A DNA stretch of 64,000 bases from JAKVBK01 sp022447275. GTDB lineage: Bacteria > Pseudomonadota > Alphaproteobacteria > Rhodobacterales > Rhodobacteraceae. The translations under genes and the position numbers were made by a program. How positions within the stretch are numbered: position 1 is the first letter of the stretch; each line of letters opens with the position of its first letter. The notes below the pieces were generated by a model that did no database searches, had not been told where the DNA came from, and saw only the letters and a program-made list of their open reading frames with translations. Shown here piece after piece: positions 57,797 to 64,000 of the stretch. The DNA is taken from positions 2,356,001-2,420,000 of the forward strand of contig CP138932.1 in NCBI GenBank assembly GCA_047125605.1, in the 5' to 3' direction.

Positions 57797-59057
57797 AAAC
57801 GCACAGATCATCGACCCGGACCGCGATGCGCCATTTGCAGGCTGCGTGTTGACACGGGGCGACGTCATCGCCGAGGTCTCGCAAGGGCCGCTTGCCGCGC
57901 CTGAAGGCACCGACAGAGTGGATTGTGCGGGCCATTTTCTGGCGCCGGGGATCGTTGATATCGGCGTGAAGATCGGTGAGCCGGGCGAGCGCCACAAAGA
58001 GAGCTTTCGCACCGCAGGCGCGGCCGCGGCCGCGGGCGGTGTTACCACCGTCATCACCCGTGCCGATACCACGCCCCCCGTCGATACGCCCGAAGCTCTG
58101 GAATTCGTGATCCGCCGCGCGGCCGAAACGATGGATGTGCGCCTGCATCCCATGGCAGCCCTGACAAAGGCCCGTGCCGGCAAGGAAATGACAGAGATCG
58201 GATTTCTGGCGGATGCCGGGGCCGTGGCCTTTTCCGATGGGGATGCGGTCTCCACCAATACCAAAGTGCTTTCGCGCGCACTGACCTACGCACGCAGCCT
58301 CGATGCGCTTGTCATCGCGCATCCTCAGGAGCAAGGCCTCAGCGCCGGTGCCGCAGCGACCTCCGGCAAGTTTGCCACCCTGAAGGGGCTGGCAGGGGTC
58401 TCGCCCCTGGCCGAGCGCATGGGCCTCGAACGGGATATCGCTCTGGTGGAGCTGACGGGCGCGTCCTATCACGCCGATCAGATTACCACGGCAGCAGCCC
58501 TACCGGTTCTGCGCCGCGCCCGTGACAACGGGCTGGATGTGACAGCGGGCACCTCGATCCATCATCTGACACTGAATGCGCTCGACGTGGGCGAGTATCG
58601 AACCTTCTTCAAGGTCAAACCGCCCCTGCGCGATGAAGACGACCGGCGCGCCATCGTCGATGCCCTCTCTGAAGGGGTGATCGATATCATTTCGTCCATG
58701 CACACGCCGCAGGATGAGGAAAGCAAGCGCCTGCCCTTTGAGGAAGCGGCCTCAGGCGCTGTCGGGCTGGAAACCCTGCTGCCCGCAGCGTTGCGCCTGT
58801 ACCATGCGGGCGGCGTGTCGCTGAACATTCTTTTCCGGGCCATGTCCCTGCGCCCGGCCCAGCGTCTGGGACTGCCCGGCGGGCAGATGCAGGCCGGCGC
58901 ACCGGCCGATCTCATTCTCTTTGACGCCCACGCCCCCTTCGTGCTGGACCGGTTCACCCTGCGCTCAAAATCCAAAAACACGCCCTTCGACGGTCAACGC
59001 TTGCAAGGCAAAGTGCGGGGCACCTGGGTGGGCGGCGAGAACGTCTTCTCCGCCTGA
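57780..59057 (+). CDS. pyrC: dihydroorotase-like protein, metal ligands missing (PyrX/PyrC' type)
   Basis: An amidohydrolase-fold protein of 425 residues in the position of dihydroorotase. The active enzyme needs HxH after PGxxDxHVHLREPG; here the segment reads PGIVDIGVKIGEPG, with G62 and K64 at these places. The usual ATDHAPH reads ISSMHTPQ, so the catalytic aspartate is lost. Such inactive homologues act as structural partners of PyrB in other bacteria. A functional dihydroorotase must be encoded elsewhere. ATG 57780 lies within the preceding gene, implying translational coupling. Confidence 0.85.
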   Translation: MFTLFENAQIIDPDRDAPFAGCVLTRGDVIAEVSQGPLAAPEGTDRVDCAGHFLAPGIVDIGVKIGEPGERHKESFRTAGAAAAAGGVTTVITRADTTPPVDTPEALEFVIRRAAETMDVRLHPMAALTKARAGKEMTEIGFLADAGAVAFSDGDAVSTNTKVLSRALTYARSLDALVIAHPQEQGLSAGAAATSGKFATLKGLAGVSPLAERMGLERDIALVELTGASYHADQITTAAALPVLRRARDNGLDVTAGTSIHHLTLNALDVGEYRTFFKVKPPLRDEDDRRAIVDALSEGVIDIISSMHTPQDEESKRLPFEEAASGAVGLETLLPAALRLYHAGGVSLNILFRAMSLRPAQRLGLPGGQMQAGAPADLILFDAHAPFVLDRFTLRSKSKNTPFDGQRLQGKVRGTWVGGENVFSA

Positions 59058-59072
59058 TCCTTCGGGGCAGGG

Positions 59073-59975
59073 TCACCCCCCAAGATGTGTTGGGAGGGCA
59101 AAACCATTGAGAAATATCTCTGCATCGGCCGCCTTTTTGCCGGGACGCTGGGCGCGCAGGATCTCAACCGCCCCGTCTCCACAGGCAATCGTGAGGCCCT
59201 GCAAAACCGCTCCGGGCGCGCCTGACCCTGCCACAACGCGGCTTGAAAGCAGCTTGATGCGGGTGTCACCGGCCATTGTCCAGGCGCCGGGAAACGGCGA
59301 CAGACCCCGGATTTGGCGGTCAATTTCGACGGCAGGCCGTGTCCAATCCACCTGCGCCTCTGCCTTGTCGATCTTCTCGGCATAGGTCACGCCGACATCT
59401 GGCTGGGGGTCAGGCGTGAGGCTGTCCAGTTGGCTCAGCGCCTGCGTGATGCCTGCGGCCCCCAGAGCCGAAAGCCTGTCGTGCAGAGCACCTGTCGTGT
59501 CTTGCGGAGAGATTGGCAGCGACAAGCGCAAAAGGACGGGGCCCGTATCCAGCCCCGCTTCCATCTGCATGATGCAAACACCTGTTTCCGTATCGCCCGC
59601 CATGATGGCCCGGTGGATCGGCGCGGCCCCGCGCCAACGCGGCAGCAACGAAGCGTGGATGTTCAGACAGCCCAGACGCGGGGCATCCAGCACAGGCTGC
59701 GGCAGGATCAACCCATAGGCCACAACAACCGCCACGTCTGCTTGCAGGGCCGCAAACTCCGCCTGATCCACGGGATCGCGCAGACGCGCCGGGTGGCGCA
59801 CGGGAATGCCAAGCGCCTCGGCCCGCAGATGCACGGGGCTGGGCCTGTCCTTCTTGCCCCGTCCGGCAGGACGCGGCGGCTGGGTGTAGACACAGCACAG
59901 CTCATGGCCCGCTGCCACCAGAGCATCCAGGGCCGGAACCGAAAAATCCGGCGTTCCCATGAAAACAACCCGCAT
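59073..59975 (-). CDS. fmt: methionyl-tRNA formyltransferase
   Basis: Formylates initiator Met-tRNA. The 300-residue protein begins MRVVFMGTPDFSVPALDAL. It has the formyl-THF domain with NIHASLLPRWRGAAPI and the GVCIMQMEAGLDTGP segment, then the C-terminal OB-like domain. It overlaps the stop of the third deformylase by one base (TGATG). Order on the transcript is def-def-def-fmt. Confidence 0.96.
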   Translation of the reverse strand: MRVVFMGTPDFSVPALDALVAAGHELCCVYTQPPRPAGRGKKDRPSPVHLRAEALGIPVRHPARLRDPVDQAEFAALQADVAVVVAYGLILPQPVLDAPRLGCLNIHASLLPRWRGAAPIHRAIMAGDTETGVCIMQMEAGLDTGPVLLRLSLPISPQDTTGALHDRLSALGAAGITQALSQLDSLTPDPQPDVGVTYAEKIDKAEAQVDWTRPAVEIDRQIRGLSPFPGAWTMAGDTRIKLLSSRVVAGSGAPGAVLQGLTIACGDGAVEILRAQRPGKKAADAEIFLNGFALPTHLGG

Positions 59976-60490
59976 CAGACGCGACCCTTCGGTGTGCGCT
60001 TGGTGAGCTTGCGCACCGCCATATCCCGCTTCACGCGGCTCAGCTTGTCGATGAAGAGTTTGCCGTTCATGTGATCCACCTGATGTTGAACCGAGGCCGC
60101 CCAGAGCCCATCGAAGATCCGCGTCACGCGCTGGCCTGTTTCATCGGTGTATTCAGCTTCCACCCGGCTGTTGCGCTCCACGTGCTCCATGACGCCGGGA
60201 AGGCAGGGGCTGCCTTCTGCGCTCCAGAAAGTGCCCTCTGACACGATCGGCCTGAGCACCGGGTCTGCCATGCGCACCACCTGATCGCGGGTCTCGGAGC
60301 CATCCACCACGCACAGGCGCAGCAACACGCCGATCTGGGGGGCAGACAGGCCAACATTCCCGGCCAGGGACATGTTGGTATCATCCAAATCCTGCCAGAT
60401 CGCCGCGATATCCGCCCCAATCGGGCCAACCTCGACGCAGGCCTGCTTCAGACGCTTGTCGGGAAATCGGATGATCTTGCGCACTGTCAT
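59975..60490 (-). CDS. peptide deformylase-like protein with altered catalytic motif
   Basis: 171 residues with the deformylase fold. Motif 1 is GLSAPQIG; motif 2, normally EGCLS, reads EGSPCLPG; motif 3, normally HExDH, reads HQVDH at 136-140. The catalytic glutamate is glutamine (Q137) and the metal cysteine is displaced. It is probably inactive as a classical deformylase but has been kept intact. Third of three tandem deformylase genes, directly before fmt. Confidence 0.85.
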   Translation of the reverse strand: MTVRKIIRFPDKRLKQACVEVGPIGADIAAIWQDLDDTNMSLAGNVGLSAPQIGVLLRLCVVDGSETRDQVVRMADPVLRPIVSEGTFWSAEGSPCLPGVMEHVERNSRVEAEYTDETGQRVTRIFDGLWAASVQHQVDHMNGKLFIDKLSRVKRDMAVRKLTKRTPKGRV

Positions 60491-60494
60491 CGGG

Positions 60495-60971
60495 TTATTC
60501 CGACGGCGCCGCAGCCGCAGGATGATCGAGGATCAGCACACCGTCGAGATGGTCAAGCTCATGCTGGGCGATCCGAGCCCGGGCGCCCTCCAGAAGATGC
60601 TCGGAGCGGTTGCCGGTGGCATCCGTCCAAACCATGCGCACCTGAACGGGCCGCGAGATGCTGCGCGGCTGATCGGGCAAAGACAGGCAGCCCTCCTGCA
60701 TCACGCAGGTCTCGGGGCTGGACCAGACCAATTCGGGATCGATGCAGATTTCGGGGCTGGGGGCGTCCACCTTCCAGCTGGCATCCATCACAAAAAGGCG
60801 CCGCGGCACACCGACCTGGGGGCCCGCCAAGCCGCGCCCGGGGGAGGCATACATGAGTTCCAGCATACGCTCTGCAAGGGCCACAGTCTCCGCATCAGCG
60901 TTGCCGATCGGGGCACATACCTGCCGCAGCACATCGTTTGGGTAGATGACGATTTCATCTGCAGGTGCCAT
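60495..60971 (-). CDS. def: peptide deformylase (second copy)
   Basis: 158 residues. Motif 1 reads GRGLAGPQVG (glycine for the usual second alanine), motif 2 EGCLSLP with metal ligand C95, and motif 3 HELDHLDG with H137, E138 and H141. All metal ligands and the catalytic glutamate are present, so it is probably active. ATG 60971 is used because the upstream frame overlaps the first copy without similarity. Confidence 0.9.
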   Translation of the reverse strand: MAPADEIVIYPNDVLRQVCAPIGNADAETVALAERMLELMYASPGRGLAGPQVGVPRRLFVMDASWKVDAPSPEICIDPELVWSSPETCVMQEGCLSLPDQPRSISRPVQVRMVWTDATGNRSEHLLEGARARIAQHELDHLDGVLILDHPAAAAPSE

Positions 60972-60978
60972 CCCTACC

Positions 60979-61503
60979 TCACACCTTGTCGCGCGCACGC
61001 TCGCGCTTGAGCTTTTGCATCTTGCGCGTGATCATCTGCCGTTTCAGCGGCTTGAGGTAGTCGATAAACAGCTTGCCATCGAGGTGATCGATCTCGTGCT
61101 GGACACAGGTTGCCCACAGACCGTCAAAGGTTTCTTCCTGCGCGGCACCGTTGAGGTCTATCCAGCGCACGGTCACCTCGGCGGGGCGTTCCACATCAGC
61201 GTAAACCTCCGGGATCGACAAGCAGCCCTCCTCGTAGGTGGACAACGTGTCAGACTGGGCCACCACCTGCGGGTTGAACATGGTCAGTGGGCGCCCTGTG
61301 GTGCCCTCTTCCTTGTCGCAGTCGAGGGTGATCAACCGTGTGCCAATGCCGATCTGGGGGGCCGCAAGGCCAATACCGGGCGCGGCATACATGGTTTCCA
61401 GCATATCGGCGGCAAGCGTGCGCAATTCGTCCGACAGGTCGGTGACATCTTGTGCCGTTTTTTTCAGGCGCGGGTCGGGGTGGATCAGGATCGGCCGTTT
61501 CAT
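60979..61503 (-). CDS. def: peptide deformylase (first copy, canonical)
   Basis: Removes the formyl group from nascent N-terminal methionine. 174 residues with the full canonical set: GIGLAAPQIG at 43-52, EEGCLSIP (C94) and HEIDHLDGKLF (H136, E137, H140). This is the standard housekeeping enzyme of the tandem set. ATG 61503 is the start of family similarity (MKRPILIHPDPRL). Confidence 0.95.
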   Translation of the reverse strand: MKRPILIHPDPRLKKTAQDVTDLSDELRTLAADMLETMYAAPGIGLAAPQIGIGTRLITLDCDKEEGTTGRPLTMFNPQVVAQSDTLSTYEEGCLSIPEVYADVERPAEVTVRWIDLNGAAQEETFDGLWATCVQHEIDHLDGKLFIDYLKPLKRQMITRKMQKLKRERARDKV

Positions 61504-61604
61504 GGCAGGGGATTTAACGGCCCGGAACGGTTCCCGCAAGCACCGGTGGGGTTGCACCCAGCGCACCATCGACTAGCTTCCCGCGCACAACAACAGGAGC
61601 AACC

Positions 61605-62777
61605 ATGCGTTTCGACACCATCCTGCCCATGGCAGCCGCGAACAACTCCAAATGGGTAACCCTCGAAGACCGTTTCGGGATCGATCCGGCCGATGGCATC
61701 GCCATGGCGGTCGCTGATTCTGACTACCCGACCGCTCCGTGCGTTGTGGAGGCCGTGCGCAAAAGTGTCGATATGGGTGTTTTCGGGTATGGCTACGACA
61801 AGGCCGGATATCTCGACAGCCTGTGCTGGTGGATGTCACACCGCCACGGCTGGACGGTTGATCCTGATTGGGTCGTCTCGACCCAAGGCCTCGGCCACGC
61901 CATCGCGACAACCATTGATCTTTGGTCAGAGCCCGGCGAGGGCGTGGCCTACTTCACGCCGGTCTATCACGAGTTCCGTTTCAAAACAGAGCGGGCCGGC
62001 CGGACCCCGGTGGAATTGCCCATGGTGCTGATCGAAGGCCGCTACGAATTGGATTTTGAAGCCGCCGCACAGGCTCTGACCCCGGATACCCGCATCCTGC
62101 TGTTCTGTTCGCCGCAAAACCCCTCTGGCCGGATCTGGAGCCGGGAGGAATTGCGCCGCGTGGCCGCTTTTGCGGAAGAGCACAATCTGATCCTTGTATC
62201 GGATGAGGTGCATTGTGATCTGCAATATGACGGCACGCCCCATATCCCGATGGACATCGCAGCCCCGGAATTCCGGCACCGCACGATCACTCTTTTTGCG
62301 GCCTCCAAAACCTTCAACCTTGCAGGGATGCGCGTCGGTCAGATGATCATCCCGGATGCCGATTTGCGGGCGCGCGTCGTGCAGCGGCTGACAGCGCTGA
62401 ACTACGACCCCACAGTCATTGGCATCACGGCTACGGCAGCGGCCTACACCCCGCAGGGCAATGAGTGGCTGGCCGCGCAGATGGCGCACCTGACCCGCAT
62501 GCGCGACATTTTTGATACGGCTGTTAATGCGATCCCAGGCGTCAAATCCATGCGCCTGCAATCCACCTTCCTGCCTTGGGTGGATTTCTCAGGCACCGGT
62601 ATGGAGTCCGCTGAAGTTCTGCGCAGGGTGCACGGTGACGCCAAGCTGGGCACCGCGCCGGGTGACTGGTTTGGCACGGGCGGAGAGAGCTTTCACCGTT
62701 TTAATATCGCCATGCCGACCGCCCATGTGGAGGCGATGGGCACCCGGCTTGCGGCGGCGTTCTCTGATCTGCAGTAA
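61605..62777 (+). CDS. PLP-dependent MalY/PatB-type aminotransferase-fold lyase
   Basis: A fold-type I PLP enzyme of 390 residues. FGYGYDKAGYLDSL, SPQNPSGRIW, LVSDEVHCDL with the PLP aspartate, and FAASKTFNLAG with the Schiff-base lysine are characteristic of MalY/PatB C-S lyases (cystathionine beta-lyase-like). It could cleave cystathionine or other cysteine S-conjugates to thiol, pyruvate and ammonia. Divergent from the def cluster. Confidence 0.9.
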   Translation: MRFDTILPMAAANNSKWVTLEDRFGIDPADGIAMAVADSDYPTAPCVVEAVRKSVDMGVFGYGYDKAGYLDSLCWWMSHRHGWTVDPDWVVSTQGLGHAIATTIDLWSEPGEGVAYFTPVYHEFRFKTERAGRTPVELPMVLIEGRYELDFEAAAQALTPDTRILLFCSPQNPSGRIWSREELRRVAAFAEEHNLILVSDEVHCDLQYDGTPHIPMDIAAPEFRHRTITLFAASKTFNLAGMRVGQMIIPDADLRARVVQRLTALNYDPTVIGITATAAAYTPQGNEWLAAQMAHLTRMRDIFDTAVNAIPGVKSMRLQSTFLPWVDFSGTGMESAEVLRRVHGDAKLGTAPGDWFGTGGESFHRFNIAMPTAHVEAMGTRLAAAFSDLQ

Positions 62778-62825
62778 ACGCCGCAGGCGCGCTCAGCCCC
62801 CCTGCCAAACCGTCGATCAGTGGCG

Positions 62826-63374
62826 TTACGTGGCAGTGGGGCCGGGCCCCTCTGGCGGCCAAGGTCGGTCATCCTCGGCGGCCAGCCAAGTTTGCACCCA
62901 GCCGGGCAAGTCAGGCGTTTGCACATCCGGGTCATAGGCCGCGGCGACCTTCGCAGTCGGCACGATCCCGTTGGCATCCGTGACAGCGAGACGGAAGATC
63001 GCCTGCCCACAGCACGTCTCGCCGCGCCACATGGATTGATCGACATAAACGAAACGCTGATCCCAACCGATGCAGCGTGACCGCATCTGAAAACGGGCAA
63101 ACGGGCGAATGCGGCGACGGTAGCGCACCATGGAGCCAGCCACTGTCAGGCCCCATTTATGTTCGCGCAAAAGATCCACCAGACCGATCCGCTGCGCCAA
63201 GGGCAAACGCCCAAGATCGTAAAGCGTCAGCGTGCGCCCGTTGTTCAGCTCCATCCAGAAATCAATGTCCCAGGGCATGCAGATATGCTGCGAGTGATGC
63301 GTGCCCAGCAGGGGCAGCCGTGCCTGCCTGCGCGACTTGGCCATATGCCAGATCATCCGGATGAAAGGGTACAT
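62826..63374 (-). CDS. hotdog-fold acyl-CoA thioesterase-like protein
   Basis: A 182-residue protein whose WDIDFWMELNNGRTLTLYDLGR matches the first helix of 4HBT-like thioesterases (D-x3-H-x-NNxxY pattern). The strands RYRRRIRPFARFQM and FVYVDQSMWRG follow. The canonical histidine position is not histidine here, so activity is not assured. Substrate unknown. Confidence 0.75.
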   Translation of the reverse strand: MYPFIRMIWHMAKSRRQARLPLLGTHHSQHICMPWDIDFWMELNNGRTLTLYDLGRLPLAQRIGLVDLLREHKWGLTVAGSMVRYRRRIRPFARFQMRSRCIGWDQRFVYVDQSMWRGETCCGQAIFRLAVTDANGIVPTAKVAAAYDPDVQTPDLPGWVQTWLAAEDDRPWPPEGPGPTAT

Positions 63375-63436
63375 CTCAAAGCTCCGATTAAACGAAGCCT
63401 CTGATCACAGCATGGTTGGGACGGGTCAAGCGAAAC

Positions 63437-63462
63437 CCCGGGTCAGCCTTGCCTGACCCGGG
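63437..63462. repeat. perfect 10-bp hairpin in a divergent spacer
   Basis: CCCGGGTCAG and CTGACCCGGG flank a six-base loop between the thioesterase gene and the YggT gene. No gene ends here, so it is not an ordinary terminator. It may be an intergenic palindromic repeat or an operator. Confidence 0.5.
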
Positions 63463-63548
63463 CTGTGTACAGTTGCTGCTTCTTGCACTTGCGCTGCGCC
63501 GCCTCCGCGCCTACCTGTTGGGCTGAAACCACAAGGAGACCCGCGATC

Positions 63549-63833
63549 ATGACCATGCTCTACCAGCTTCTGGACCTCGTCCTGGGCGTCGTATTCTTTA
63601 TCATGATCGTGCACATCATCATGTCGTGGCTTCTGAATTTTGGAGTGCTGAACTACAACCAGCCCACCGTGAACGGCATCTGGACAGGCCTGAACCGGCT
63701 GCTGGAGCCGATCTACCAACCCATTCGCGCCATTCTGCCCGACACGCGTCCCCTTGATCTGGCCCCGCTTGTGGCATTTGTCATAATCATTGCCCTGCGC
63801 GACATCATTTTGCCGAGTATCCTGCTGAGCTGA
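63549..63833 (+). CDS. YggT family membrane protein
   Basis: A 94-residue protein with two membrane segments (LLDLVLGVVFFIMIVHIIMSW and LAPLVAFVIIIALRDII) and the YggT signature RLLEPIYQPIRAILP between them. Homologues are linked to membrane/cell-division and osmotic functions. ATG 63549 has AAGGAG upstream. Confidence 0.9.
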   Translation: MTMLYQLLDLVLGVVFFIMIVHIIMSWLLNFGVLNYNQPTVNGIWTGLNRLLEPIYQPIRAILPDTRPLDLAPLVAFVIIIALRDIILPSILLS

Positions 63834-63897
63834 TCTTGCCCCCCGATTCGCGCTGTGAGACAGTGGACCTAACCCGCCTCAGCCCTTCGTAGCGCCC

Positions 63898-64000
63898 ATG
63901 TCTCAGCCGGCAGACCTTCTGTCCAACGTCTTTGGATTCGACGCGTTCCGTCCGGGACAGGAAGAGATCGTGCAAGCGGTCACTGCGGGCCAAGACACGT
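63898..64000 (+). CDS. recQ: ATP-dependent DNA helicase RecQ, 5' end only
   Basis: The window ends 34 codons into this gene. The fragment starts MSQPADLLSNVFGFDAF and continues RPGQEEIVQAVTAGQDT, the RecQ motif 0 region (FGxxxFRPGQ). Begins 65 bases after the YggT gene, on the same strand. Confidence 0.75.
   Translation, partial: MSQPADLLSNVFGFDAFRPGQEEIVQAVTAGQDT

Noticed and set aside
1..64000. CRISPR arrays, insertion sequences, phage genes, rRNA or tRNA genes
   Set aside because: I looked for spaced direct repeats, transposase motifs and long gene-free stretches and found none; gaps over 300 bases are only those at 35480-35925 and 41743-42080.

Overview
The window is a gene-dense chromosomal segment (about 62 CDSs, high GC, few gaps over 300 bases) from an alphaproteobacterium of the Rhodobacteraceae / marine Roseobacter type. 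Indications are the ethylmalonyl-CoA-pathway dehydrogenase Mcd, three tandem peptide deformylases next to fmt, a pyrB-pyrC pair whose pyrC lacks metal ligands, DUF3305/DUF3306/DUF6494/DUF6505 genes, and overall protein similarity. I see no rRNA, tRNA, CRISPR, phage or insertion sequence. These assignments rest on motif recognition by eye; no database search was run.

Left part (1-16 kb): the end of an ABC transporter operon (solute-binding protein and ATPase, cut by the window edge), two HAD hydrolases, a NudC-type Nudix hydrolase, a D,D-carboxypeptidase with a SPOR domain, clpS followed by an RsmC-like methyltransferase, a short-chain dehydrogenase, an FAD oxidoreductase, a metallo-beta-lactamase-fold hydrolase, a DmdC-like acyl-CoA dehydrogenase, the tRNA t6A gene sua5/tsaC, and mcd.

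Central part (16-47 kb): a formate oxidation island. It holds a sensor kinase; a cytoplasmic NAD-linked formate dehydrogenase (fdsA plus a fused fdsG-fdsB); a TusA-like protein; a bis-MGD cofactor/sulfuration operon (fdhD-mobA-mobB-unknown-moeA); a DUF2478 protein; a tungstate importer with its HTH/PBP-domain regulator (tupBCA-reg); a response regulator of the NtrC class; and a second, Tat-exported formate dehydrogenase of the FDH3 type (TorD chaperone, Tat mini-protein, alpha, beta and cytochrome b gamma subunits). Around FDH3 sit uncharacterised redox and accessory proteins: a WD40-cytochrome c fusion, a 41-residue membrane protein, a truncated TupA-like domain fused to cytochrome c, a 649-residue multi-[4Fe-4S] protein, DUF3305/DUF3306, and an operon of DUF6494, an Mrp/ApbC Fe-S carrier, a lipoate-ligase-like protein and DUF6505. 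My reading is that tungstate is imported, built into bis-MGD, sulfurated by FdhD and loaded into two formate dehydrogenases. One reduces NAD in the cytoplasm; the other feeds electrons from the periplasm to quinone and/or c-type cytochromes.

Right part (47-64 kb): an AlgH/YqgE protein, a DsbD-N-like protein, an RND efflux pair with a clear terminator, moaB, a uracil-DNA glycosylase that has lost most Fe-S ligands, pyrB with two membrane proteins and an inactive-looking pyrC, fmt with three deformylases (one with the catalytic Glu changed to Gln), a MalY-type lyase, a thioesterase, a YggT protein and the first codons of recQ.
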